DNA from: Brienomyrus brachyistius
Lineage: Eukaryota > Chordata > Actinopteri > Osteoglossiformes > Mormyridae
Assembly (NCBI RefSeq): GCF_023856365.1
Contig: NC_064544.1
Span: forward strand, 27,189,920-27,253,919
Reading direction: 5' to 3'
Length of the DNA stretch: 64,000 nucleotides
In this document: positions 12,418-23,036 of the stretch, piece by piece
Position numbering within the stretch: position 1 is the first letter of the stretch
Layout: the number at the start of each line of letters is the position of its first letter
The notes under the pieces: generated by a model
What the model was told of the DNA's origin: nothing
The model's input: the letters and a program-made list of their open reading frames with translations, nothing else
Database searches by the model: none
Made by a program: the position numbers and the translations under genes

Positions 12418-14640
12418 AACATTACTGTCATATTGAATACTGATCTAAATGATAGCACTGTGATATTGCCATGACAGTGCTGTGAAAGCACTGTGATACA
12501 GTTGTCACACTGCTGTGATAATGTTGTTATACAGCTGTCACAATGCTGTGACAGTGTTAATATATTGTTGTGATATTGTCATAATAGTGCTGCGATAGCG
12601 CAGTGATATTGTCATGATAGTGCTGTGGTAGTGCTGTGACAGTGTTAATATATTGTTCTGATATTGTCATAATAGTGCTGCGACAGCGCAGTGATATTGT
12701 CATGATAGTGCTGTGGTAGTGCTGTGACAGTGTTAATATATTGTTGTGATATTGTCATAATAGTGCTGTGATAGGGCAGTGATATTGTCATGATAGTGCT
12801 GCAATAGCGCAGTGATATTGTCATGATAGTGCTGTGGTATTGCTGTCACAGTGTTAATATATTGTTGTGATATTGTCATAATAGTGCTGTGATAGGGCAG
12901 TGATATTGTCATGATAGTGCTGCGATAGCGCAGTGATATAATCATGATAGTGCTGTGGTAGTGCTGTGACAGTGTTAATATATTGTTGTGATATTGTCAT
13001 AATAGTGCTGTGATAGGGCAGTGATATTGTCATGATAGTGCTGCGATAGCGCAGTGATATTGTCATGATAGTGCTGTGGTATTGCTGTCACAGTGTTAAT
13101 ATATTGTTGTGATATTGTCATAATAGTGCTGTGATAGGGCAGTGATATTGTCATGATAGTGCTGCGATAGCGCAGTGATATAATCATGATAGTGCTGTGG
13201 TAGTGCTGTGACAGTGTTAATATATTGTTGTGATATTGTCATAATAGTGCTGTGATAGGGCAGTGATATTGTCATGATAGTGCTGCGATAGCGCAGTGAT
13301 ATTGTCATGATAGTGCTGTGGTATTGCTGTCACAGTGTTAATATATTGTTGTGGTATTGATATATGCTGTGATAGGGCAGTGATATTGTCATGATAGTGC
13401 TGCGATAGCGCAGTGATATTGTCATGATAGTGCTGTGGTATTGCTGTCACAGTGTTAATATATTGTTGTGGTATTGATATATGCTGTGATAGGGCAGTGA
13501 TATTGTCATGATAGTGCTGCGATAGCGCAGTGATATTGTCATGATAGTGCTGTGGTATTGCTGTCACAGTGTTAATATATTGTTGTGGTATTGATATGTG
13601 CTGTGATAGGGCAGTGATATTGTCATGATAGTGCTGCAATAGCGCAGTGATATTGTCATGATAGTGCTGTGGTATTGCTGTCACAGTGTTAATATATTGT
13701 TGTGGTATTGATATGTGCTGTGATAGGGCAGTGATAATGTCATGATAGTGCTGCGATAGCGCAGTGATATTGTCATGATAGTGCTGTGGTATTGCTGTCA
13801 CAGTGTTAATATATTGTTGTGGTATTGATATATGCTGTGATAGGGCAGTGATATTGTCATGATAGTGCTGCGATAGCGCAGTGATATAATCATGATAGTG
13901 CTGTGGTAGTGCTGTGACAGTGTTAATATATTGTTGTGATATTGTCATAATAGTGCTGTGATAGGGCAGTGATATTGTCATGATAGTGCTGCGATAGCGC
14001 AGTGATATTGTCATGATAGTGCTGTGGTATTGCTGTCACAGTGTTAATATATTGTTGTGGTATTGATATGTGCTGTGATAGGGCAGTGATATTGTCATGA
14101 TAGTGCTGCAATAGCGCAGTGATATTGTCATGATAGTGCTGTGGTATTGCTGTCACAGTGTTAATATATTGTTGTGGTATTGATATGTGCTGTGATAGGG
14201 CAGTGATATTGTCATGATAGTGCTGCGATAGCGCAGTGATATTGTCATGATAGTGCTGTGGTATTGCTGTCACAGTGTTAATATATTGTTGTGGTATTGA
14301 TATGTGCTGTGATAGGGCAGTGATATTGTCATGATAGTGCTGTGGTATTGCTGTCACAGTGTTAATATATTGTTGTGGTATTGATATATGCTGTGATAGG
14401 GCAGTGATATTGTCATGATAGTGCTGCGATAGCGCAGTGATATTGTCATGATAGTGCTGTGGTATTGCTGTCACAGTGTTAATATATTGTTGTGGTATTG
14501 ATATATGCTGTGATAGGGCAGTGATATTGTCATGATAGTGCTGCAATAGCGCAGTGATATTGTCATGATAGTGCTGTGGTATTGCTGTCACAGTGTTAAT
14601 ATATTGTTGTGGTATTGATATGTGCTGTGATAATGCCACA
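12418..14640. repeat. Satellite-like tandem array, 121/117-bp units with 33-bp subrepeats
   Basis: Built from variants of a 33-bp subunit (core TGATATTGTCATGATAGTGC, then TGCGATAGCGCAG). Using AGTGTTAATA as an anchor (12,553; 12,641; 12,729; 12,850; 12,971; 13,092; 13,213; 13,334; 13,451 and so on to 14,592), the spacings are 88, 88, five of 121, five of 117, 121, 117, 117, 84, 117, 117. The 88 and 84 values equal 121 and 117 minus one 33-bp subunit. In the 121-bp part successive units alternate GTGACAG/GTCACAG, giving a 242-bp higher-order period. CTGCG-ATAG-CGCAG in most units can form a 5-bp hairpin. Long minus-strand open frames here are a by-product of the periodicity. Confidence 0.95.
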
Positions 14641-14857
14641 GGATGGAATGGGAAATAGATTTTACTTGGAACTCCATGCCCCCTCCCCCAGTTCCCCTTC
14701 ACAGTAAATAATACCTATGACCTTTCCCAAATCCCAAACTTCTCTTCCTCTTGGGCCTCCCTGGGAAGGCCCCCCTCTTTTCCCCAGAACCCCACCTCCC
14801 TCCACACAACCTGCCTTCCCTCCTGGGGTAGTGGAAACTTGTGCCACTGGCTGCTAT

Positions 14858-14996
14858 CAGCTGCTTTGTAGTATTTTTAGGCCTGTCATCCCCAAGTGGG
14901 GTACAACACAGGCCCCAGACAGCATATAAAGGCTGCCGAAGGGCACAGCGGGTGAATACTTCAGAGTGACATTGGAGGAAAACACTGCAGGCTCCC
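14858..14996 (+). promoter_or_regulatory. Probable KY core promoter and 5' UTR
   Basis: Within 75 bp lie an E-box CAGCTG (14,858-14,863), a MEF2-like GTATTTTTAG (14,871-14,880, one mismatch from CTA(A/T)4TAG) and a TATA box TATAAAGG (14,925-14,932). These are followed about 70 bp later by an ATG in fair context and a strong splice donor at 15,031/15,032. The combination suits a muscle-expressed gene such as KY. A GGAATG M-CAT-like motif sits just upstream at about 14,645. Between the satellite and these sites is a pyrimidine-rich stretch (14,690-14,830). Confidence 0.6.
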
Positions 14997-16673
14997 ATGG
15001 ACAGGCTGGTAGGATGTGCTGTCTCCACAAGGTAAGGATATCTTTCTAGGTACGTATATACGGAGCCTGTGGCGATTCAGTATACTTCCTGCCTTGATTT
15101 AAGGACAGGACATTAAAGGGAATCAACAGTGAAACATCACATTAAACAAAAGAAAGCAGAATCTGCTTCTCTTGCTAAGACGAAGTTACAGGAAAAATGT
15201 ATTAGTGCATGGTCACTTCAGCATGTTGTGGATTGTTGTATTATTGCTACTGATCATTTCATTCAGTTATTTTGTAATTTTTTCTCCGTAGAGATGAATC
15301 TCTTAAAAAGTTTTTTTTGCATTTTACTTTTATTGAGTATAGTCATAATTTCATATCCATGAGACATTTGTTCTGTTAAATGCTTTTCATTTGCTTTTAT
15401 GTATGTAGATGTAGAGCAGTAGGTACAGAGAGCACAGAACACTGGAAACATTTCACGGCAGCACAAAAACAATTAAAATCAGAATGTAGTTAAAAGCTAT
15501 TTTCAACTAATTGTCAAAAATGCATCGTTGATACATCACTGGAAATAATGTGTTTTTCTATATTGTTTAGTTGCATTAAACATAAAATGCACGATTTTCC
15601 ATTTACATTTTGCATGTTGATTTAGTGAGAAACAGCTTTAACGTTATCATCTCTCTCCCAGTGCCGCAGTCGGATAGAGATACAGTTGGAAAACTTCACT
15701 GAACATTTTTTTATTCGTAATGGGGTTTCCGGTGTCATATATCACAGGTCCATTGCACATTCTTGAGACTGTTACCTTACACACTGGTAATCTCACATAC
15801 TTCGTATCTATTTTATCAAAGATATAAGTAATTTTAGAACAGGATATTATGTTATAATCTCTGCATATTTTCCTTATACTGTCAGCTCAGAGGGATCGTG
15901 AATTTGGTACAAAGGGAAATGGACCACGAAGATGCCAATCTGAGTCTTATATATCACTGATGACCAGTTTGTTCTCCACCTCTTTGCAGTTTACTGGTAT
16001 AACAAGATAGGTTGACATTGGTCATGGGATGGAAATTATGACTATGAAGGTTCTTAACCCAGCAATGTCCCTTTGTTTGGTCCACGATCTCCCTCTTTCT
16101 CATGGCAGCGTCAACCCATGTAGACAAGATGACATCATCAACAACAACAACACAGAGATGACAGAGGACTCGCATACGCAGAACAACCAAGGTAGCCATG
16201 ACCTAGAAGCCCACGACACCAGTGTGCTACCAGTGTTATCTGGGGTTTTGCCTGAGGAGGGTTCCCAGGCATCGCTGAAGACTGAGCGGGGCATGGAAGT
16301 GGTCCACCGGCAGTGGAAACTGGAAGTGCTGGGGAACAAAAATGCCAAGACAAACTCTTCATCTACAGATGGTGTACAGTCTAAGCGGACAGTGTTTGAA
16401 AAGTGGGCCTCCAAGGGACAGGACGCCCAAAGGCCCTTAGCCAAGCGGCAGCTGTCAGTGGAGAGCGCCACACGGTCCTCCAGGGTGCTGAAGAAGACTG
16501 CAGTCAGGCAGCAGGAAGCTGAACCCGCTCAGGCCAGTGTGAAGCTCCAGACACCCAGTACTCCTAGCACTCCCAGGACATGTAACTCCAGCAGAAAGAC
16601 TCGCAAAGACCTTTTCTTCAGCACAGAAGTCTTCCAGCAAATGGACGCTCAGGCGATTAATGAAGGAAAAGAA
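14997..16673 (+). CDS. ky: ky exons 1-2: N-terminal disordered region (aa 1-200)
   Basis: Exon 1 codes only MDRLVGCAVST plus two bases (AG) before donor GTAAGG. Exon 2 starts after a good acceptor (CTTTCTCATGGCAG) and supplies the third base (AGC, Ser), which puts it in the open frame. Exon 2 contains an Asn run (INNNNTE) and Ser/Thr/Lys/Arg-rich low-complexity sequence, and ends at GAA before GTGAGG in phase 0. A start inside exon 2 (for example the Met at 16,157) is the alternative if exon 1 is noncoding. Confidence is highest for exon 2 from about 16,110. Confidence 0.72.
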
Positions 16674-19600
16674 GTGAGGAGAAAGGAAAAGTATTTTAGC
16701 AGATGATAACTGTTATTACCTCAACAGTGATGCACAATACATTATAGGATTCTGACATTTTTAAAAACTCTTTTACACAAAAGTACACAAATAGGTTTTT
16801 ACTGAAGCAGTGCATCTATTGTGTCTGTATTTGCATTTGTGTGTGCAGCTGAGGGAACAGAAGGTCTTCTCAGTGCAGGCCATCACCAAGGCCATCACGC
16901 AAGGAGCGAAGAGTGATCTGGAGAAACTGCGTGCCATCTGGGTGTGGCTGTGCCACAACATCGGTCAGTTCTTCACCATCAGAACAGACATCGATGCCCT
17001 ACATCTATTAACTGTAAGCAGGATATGTCTGGCAGATAATTATGTCATGGTGTTATTTTTCTACCCAGAGTATGACTTGGATGGCTATCTGGGCCTGTCA
17101 GAGAAGCTGTGTTCCCCAGAGAAGGTCATTGAGGCCGGTCGGGGTGTCTGCTGTGGGTATTCCAGCATCTGCCAAGAGATGTGCAGGTGAATCACTGGTT
17201 CATCACTAAAGCCACAGCTGAACCTACCAGCATATGACCGGTGTGTGTAGTTATGAGAAGATGCAATTTGACATAAAACATGATTTTGCTGCACACATGA
17301 ATGACAGAAGTGCTGGAAAGCCAAAAATCAAAGGCTGTGTGTACTCGTGTGTTAACGTCTATCTGGGTGCTCTGTCATTTTCCAGCGTGTTTCTGAGCAT
17401 GTGTGAGTACATCTGGCTTGTTTATATGTGGGTCTGCAGGGAGGTGGGCATCGAGTGCCTGGAGGTACCAGGCCATGGAAAAGGAATTGATTACCAGCAA
17501 AGCCAAAGCTACCAGAACATTGGATCCAACCACATGTGGAACACTGTCCAACTTGGGGGACACTGGTACCTGCTGGATGCTTGTTGGGGAGCTGGAAAGG
17601 TGGATATTAAGAAGAAGGCCTTCATCAAAAGGTGAGGGCATGCCCCTTTCCTGGTTTGGGGGGCAGATACAGGAACAAAGGTTGGCAAGGTTTGTGTTAC
17701 TTTAACATCCACAAGGGTCTTCTTTGTGTTGCCCTATATAACAGACTAATAGCAGCAATTACCATGCTTAAGTCATAAAAACTGTTCAGCAGTTATTTTT
17801 TCAGGTAGAAGCATAACAGCCCTGGATTTCTGTTGTATATCAACCCATATATCTTATTTCAGTAGGTTTTCTTGACTAAAATAACTGAAAAGAAAACGTG
17901 GTTTTGAACTAAAACAATGACATTAATCATAAATTAAGTAATGTGTACATGGGCATTAGTAAATTTAATCATTATTATTGTTCACTGCTACTTTTTACCT
18001 TTTACAGCAATATTGAGATGTTATACCACTAAATTGGTTTGTGTTTGAAATACACTCATTCATTACCCGAGGCCTGTTAACTGTAAATGGCTTCTTCAGT
18101 GTTTGTACCTGTATTCTTACCATGTACTTTCCAGGTATGATGACTTCTACTTCCTAGCAGATCCTGAGGACTTCATTGATTCCCACTACCCGGTTGAGCA
18201 GAAATGGCAGCTGTTGGACACTCCCATCACCCTCGAGGAGTTTGAGAAGCGGGTCTTCAAGACATCACAGTTCTACAGGCTGGGTCTTAAGCTCATAAAG
18301 CCCAGGCACTCCCTCCTGGTTACAGGTGAGAATTATCAGGACAGCTAGTTAGTGCTGTATGCAATCAACATAATAGGTTAGGTTCCAGCGGAAATACTTG
18401 CAAGTATATCAGATTCTATCCCCTTGTAGACAGTGCCAAAGTAGCAGTTTTGGAATCTAAGTGGTGACAAGCTGTAAGAACACGCTGTGAATTCTTAGCA
18501 TGTCTATGATAGCATATCTCCTTGGTTAAACAGCACCTGTGTGTGTTTTCACAGAGGGGGGTGAGGCCACCGTGTCCATGGGATTCTCCCTTCCATTGGA
18601 CTTCACTTACCAGATTAGCCAGCAGGGTGGCGGAGAGCCCAGTGATGTCAGCAGCTCATTTGGCCTACTAACGGTGACCCAGTTGAGCATGCAGTTGCGG
18701 CTGCTGCCCCCCACCAAAGGTACTTATGACATCATGGTGTTCGCACGTCCTTCTGGCTCCTCCAGCTCCTTCAGCTGGGTCTGCTCCTTCTTGCTGGAGT
18801 GCCCTGAGCCTAAGGCCATGGAGGAGCTCCCTGAGAACCCTTTCCAGTCCTGGGGACTGCAGCCCAGCGCCAGTTGCCTGGGATTAGGACACTGCAACCT
18901 TGGTGCCGAGCCAGCGATGGTGGAAAGCGGTGCACTTGAGCTGCAGCTCCACACCCTCCGGCCACTCATGATGATCTGCGAGCTGATCCATAAAGACCTG
19001 GACCAGATGCTGGCCAAGCGTTGCTTAGCAACACAGATCCAGCCCAACCTCCTCACCTGCCACATCGTCTGCCCCTACCGTGGCTTCTACCGGCTCTCTG
19101 TATTTGTTCGGGACTACGAGCGGGTCGAAGATAGTTTTCAGAACGCAGGGAACTTCTTGCTGTGTTGCACGAGGAATCCCATCAACCTCAACCAACTATT
19201 CCCGCTGACCCTCAGCTCCTCCTGCGGACCCGGCATCAGGACAATCGATGCCGGCTTGTCCAAGTTCAGCCACATGGGGGCCATCATCAGCACTCAGCAG
19301 GGCAAGTGCAACATCACCTTCCACAGCCCACCAGAGCTGGATCTGCACGCCGTGCTCACCAGAGAGCTGCACAAGCAGCCAGCGCAGCCATTGCTCCGGC
19401 ATGTATTCTTCACCTACACGGACTCCAAGGTCACACTGTGTGTCACACTGCCCAAGGCCGGCATCTACAGACTGGGGCTCTATGGCAAGAACACACCCGG
19501 CCCAGACTTCAGGCTGCTGTGTGATTTCGTGCTGCGCAACTCCTCGGACGTCAGCTGGCCTCAGTTTCCCTGCACCTACTCGGCGTGGAAAAAGGGCTGC

Positions 19601-19864
19601 GTGCTTTTCGAGCCCCGTGGCGGCCTGCTGGAGCCGCAGTCCCAAGTGCATTTCCGAGTACGTGTCCCCGGGGCACAGAGGGTGGTCGTGGTCGGGGAGA
19701 CCCAGACCGACCTGCGTCTCAATAAGAGCAGGGTGTGGGAAGGTGAGGCCTTCACTGGCAGTCCTGGGTCCCAGCTGAAACTGGCTTCCAGTTCGGGTGG
19801 AGAGGCCACTGAAATGGCTGTCATGATGGTCTTTGATGTCCTGAGCCAGAGTAATGAGGAGTGA
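14997..19864 (+). CDS. ky: Kyphoscoliosis peptidase (transglutaminase-like)
   Basis: Seven coding exons: 14,997-15,031; 16,109-16,673; 16,849-16,963; 17,069-17,186; 17,440-17,631; 18,135-18,325; 18,555-19,864. All introns are GT-AG and every phase matches, giving 841 aa. KY proteins are muscle transglutaminase-like proteins that bind filamin C at the Z-disc; loss causes kyphoscoliosis in mouse and myopathy in people (family knowledge). Seen here: a disordered Ser/Lys-rich N-terminus (1-200), the transglutaminase-like core (about 201-345) with C266 in VCCGY, H309 in NHMWN and D324 in LDACWG, then a long beta-rich C-terminal region characteristic of KY. The product is longer than mammalian KY, as I recall its size, mainly through the termini. 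Paralogues exist in fish, so one-to-one orthology is inferred. Confidence 0.92.
16849..17631 (+). CDS. ky: ky exons 3-5: transglutaminase-like catalytic core
   Basis: Exon 3 (aa 201-238) carries AIWVWLCHNI, the helix before the active site. Exon 4 (239-277) reads EYDLDGYLGL and then GVCCGYSSIC, holding the nucleophile. Exon 5 (278-341) holds EVPGHGKG, the His motif NHMWNTVQ and the Asp motif YLLDACWG. Intron phases are 1, 2 and 2. The nucleophile is taken as C266 because the family pattern is Cys-x-Gly-Tyr; the next residue is also Cys, which is unusual. Confidence 0.95.
18135..19864 (+). CDS. ky: ky exons 6-7: C-terminal KY region
   Basis: Exon 6 begins with YDDFYFLADPEDFIDSHYP, the segment after the catalytic core that other KY proteins share (Phe-Tyr-Phe-Leu followed by an acidic/His stretch and WQLL). 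Exon 7 is a single 1,310-nt exon ending in TGA at 19,862-19,864. It encodes repeated beta-rich stretches (for example GTYDIMVFARP, GFYRLSVFVRD, GIYRLGLYGKN), suggesting three related sandwich-like modules. Confidence 0.93.
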
Positions 19865-20779
19865 AATGTCCTGTATACAGAACTTCAAAGCACTCAATAG
19901 AACACAGAGAGAAATGTTTTCTGTTAGAAGCAGAGAAGGGGGCATGGCTGTAAGACTAAAAAGATGAGGTCACATTTTTCAGCTGAAAACAATTTAAAAA
20001 CATTTTTTTCCTTTCTCAGAAATTATATTTTAACAGTTACAAAAATATTTAATAATACTAATTAAACGGACAGACAAGCTATAACACAAGTGTTAACCTG
20101 AGTCTTCACCCTACAGACACAAACTCAGCTAAGCTTTCTCACCCCAGCAGCTACAAACGAATAATTTAACTGAGCAGCGGATGTGAACTACGGCAGCTAT
20201 AAGAACCCCAGGGTTAAAATAACTGCCAGTTACAGCCACAGGTGTGAACATTAGAAACTAATATTAAATAATAATTGTATTTTATGTGTCAGTACAGGCA
20301 ATGGTTATACAAGATGATGTGATAATCATTACAATATAGCCAAAAACTGGAGACTGGTGTGTTAATATTACTAAAGATGTCTGGGGAGCATTCCAGCCTT
20401 GTGCCCTATGGAGCCTGGGATAAGCCACAACCTCCAGTGACCCTGGCGAAAATGAGCCATTAGGAGATGGATGCATGCATGATGTGTGCACACAAATATA
20501 CATTCTGAATGGAGTCACGCATCTGGATAATATGCCAGATTTGACTAATTGTGTCTGTAAAGAAAAATGATCATACCTCCCAGGGATATTGATGTACTTA
20601 CTGTAAGTATGATATTATTAATGTTGCTACCAACAATGCTATAATAAAAAAGTTCTTATTATTCAACATTTGTATTTGTAGGCAGTTCAGGTTACACATT
20701 TACTCATTGTTCACTATACGTTTACACAGGGTTAAACTGGGGTTTAAAATCGGCCTTTTGCCCTGACAGGTCTACCCTG
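19865..20779. other. ky 3' flank / 3' UTR region
   Basis: No coding sequence. The first clean AATAAA downstream of the ky stop is at 20,643-20,648, a candidate poly(A) signal. A 3' SINE fragment (about 20,381-20,475, plus strand, with GAGCCTGGGATAAG and a GGATGCATGCATG tail) lies inside. Confidence 0.5.
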
Positions 20780-20781
20780 TA

Positions 20782-21978
20782 TACTGGGGTAGGACAATGA
20801 AACTGAAACACTTAGTTTTAGACCACAGTAATTTATTAGTATGGTGTAGGGCAGCATTAATTCATCTTGTGAATGACAGATTCAAGTCCTGCACAGCGGC
20901 CAGAGGCATTCTGAGCTATTCCTCTCAGAACAGCGGCCAGGTCACTGCGTGATGCTGGTGGAGGAAAACATTTCCTGATTTGCTCCTCCCAAACACTCCG
21001 AAGTGGCTCAATAATATTCATATCTGGTGACTGTGTAGGACATGAGAGATGTTCAGCTTCATTATCATGTTCATCAAACCACTCTGTCACCAGTCTTGCT
21101 GTATTAGTGCATTATCATACATTATCATCCTGATACATAGCACTACTTTCAGGGTACAATGTTTGAACCACTGGGTAAACATGGTCCTCTGGAATGGTTG
21201 GGTAGTTCTTGGCAATGACTCACCCATCTAGCACATGTAGTGAGCCTAGGGAATGCCATGTTACCGCAGCCCAAACCATCACCCCCGTGCTACACTCTGT
21301 GCACAACAGTCCAGTGGGGCTTCTCCATACAGTCCACATGCTGTGGGAAGAATTGTGAATGTGGACTCATCAGAGAACAATACATGTTTCACATTACCCA
21401 CAATCTAAGATTTGCGCTAGCAACATTGAACCCAATGTTTGGCATTGGCACAATTGACCAAGGTTTTGGCTATAGCAGCCCAACCATGATTATTGACCCT
21501 ATTGAACTCCCGACAAACAGTTTTGCTGGAAACAGGAGAGTCGAGCTGCGCATTTAATTCCACAGTGAGCTGGGCATCTGTGGTTTTAAGTTTTTTGGAT
21601 ACAATCCAGGTTAGTACCCATACAGTACATCCCTTTCAGGCAGCTTCCTTTTGTGTCCACAGTTACTCCTGTTGGATGTGGTCCATCCCTTGTGGTTGTA
21701 TGCCGATATTACCCTGGATACCGTGACTCTCAAAACATCACAAGCACTTGCTGCCCTGGTCACAGATGTGCCAGTCAGATGCACACCAACAACTTGTCCT
21801 CTTTTGAACTCTGATATGTCTCCCATTATCTTGGGGGGTTAGCAATATTTTATGTACTATTGCTCTGCTGATTCAACCTTCACAATCTGGTACTGATGGA
21901 ATGTGCATGTGCACCTATAGGCCTGAAACCTCAAACACTATTGAGCAGGTGCTTCTGTTTCATTGTTCAACCCCTGTA
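20782..21978 (-). mobile_element. Tc1-like DNA transposon, both ends present
   Basis: Terminal inverted repeats at 20,782-20,811 (TACTGGGGTAGGACAATG and on) and 21,949-21,978 match at 25 of 30 positions and begin with the TA expected for Tc1/mariner target duplications. About 1.2 kb in total, enclosing a minus-strand transposase relic. Confidence 0.9.
20857..21826 (-). pseudogene. Degenerate Tc1-type transposase
   Basis: Minus strand. The N-terminal part (21,826 downwards) shows ISEFKRGQVVGVHL and a helix-turn-helix with VTRAASACDV. The C-terminal part (21,090-20,857) has the catalytic-region signature SPDMNIIEPLRSVWEEQIRK. Between them the frame shifts several times (for example a switch near 21,610), so no functional enzyme can be made. 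Confidence 0.9.
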
Positions 21979-22366
21979 CATGCCAATAGATTTTGTCAAT
22001 TGGGAATGGTGGGGTTCCCGACAGCAAAGTTTGTCAGCCCACAAACCCATTGGTTCACCTTTATGCAAGGCCTAAGCTTATGTGTTTCTTAACGGACACA
22101 GAGATAAGTTACATGACATAGAGATGATTATGAAAAAATACTAGAAGGAAATACTACTTCATATTTTAAACAATACTAGCTTCAATCAAAGTGGAAAGTG
22201 GAATCGAACCACACCCAACATCGCCATGTCTTCTGGCTTCACCCACATTGACTTGGGGTTGCATCCCAAATTAAAATGGACACAAACACCAAAGTAAATG
22301 TGTCACTTCGTGCTATGGGTCAGTGATGGTGATCATGACCTTAAGGGTGAATGGAGGAGAGAAGTA

Positions 22367-23036
22367 CAGTCGTCCCTCGTTTATCACAGTTAATCAGTTC
22401 CTGACTCTACCACGATAAGTGAATTTCCACAAAGTAGGATTCTTTATTTGTAAATTGAATATTTTCGTAGTTAGAGCATAGAAAATCTGTCTACGACCTT
22501 CTAAATACGTTTTTAAACATTATTAGACATGAAACACCCTTTAGTCACCATTACTGTTATGGAAGCAGGAACGGGGAGACGAAGAATCAGGATCGAAGGG
22601 GTTATTTGGAATCACTCCAAATGCAGGACACAGGAACATATAACATCAAAACGTCAATGACAGACCTGGGGTTACAGACTCTGACGTGGACTTAAATACA
22701 CTGGAGGAATCAAACCGACAGAAAACAGTTGGTCACAATCTGGGTTGCACACGTGGTTACTAAGGGGGCGTGGCACATAAGAGGATCGTACAGGCAAGTC
22801 ATGACAATTACGCTTGTATTACCCAATATATTAGACAAAATAAGAGAAAATAGGACATATTAGATGTTACAAATACCATATTATTATTGTACATTTCATT
22901 ACAAAGAGCAAAGATGCTTCCGATGCATAGTGATGTATCATTTTCACTGTCTCAATCAACTTTTTAATGAATATACAAAAAACCGCAATAGAGTGAAGCC
23001 GCGAAAGTTGAAGCACAAACTGGCGAGGGACGACTG
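22367..23036. mobile_element. pogo/Tigger-like MITE (MER2-type ends)
   Basis: Perfect 13-bp inverted ends CAGTCGTCCCTCG (22,367-22,379) and its complement (23,024-23,036). A TA flanks the left end; the right TA has mutated to CA. Removing the nested LTR leaves about 0.41 kb with no transposase, so this is a non-autonomous element. Confidence 0.85.
22555..22806 (-). mobile_element. Solo LTR nested in the Tigger-like element
   Basis: 252 bp beginning TGTTATG and ending CATGACA on the plus strand, flanked by perfect 5-bp duplications ATTAC (22,550-22,554 and 22,807-22,811). In minus orientation it carries TATTTAAG, a shared ACGTCAGAGT block and a decayed CAAATAACCCC, in the same order as the LTR at 59,121. 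No internal retroelement genes remain. Confidence 0.8.

Noticed and set aside
12418..14640. CRISPR-like array
   Set aside because: The sequence is vertebrate, the whole unit is repeated with no unique spacers, and there are no cas genes.
13217..14702. Minus-strand open frames of 265 and 259 codons with a repeated peptide
   Set aside because: They lie wholly in the satellite; frame is kept only because the unit there is 117 bp, and neighbouring 121-bp units break it. No signal of coding selection.
19196..19945. 249-codon minus-strand frame opposite ky exon 7
   Set aside because: Shadow of the GC-rich coding exon on the other strand; the plus strand is clearly the real KY frame.
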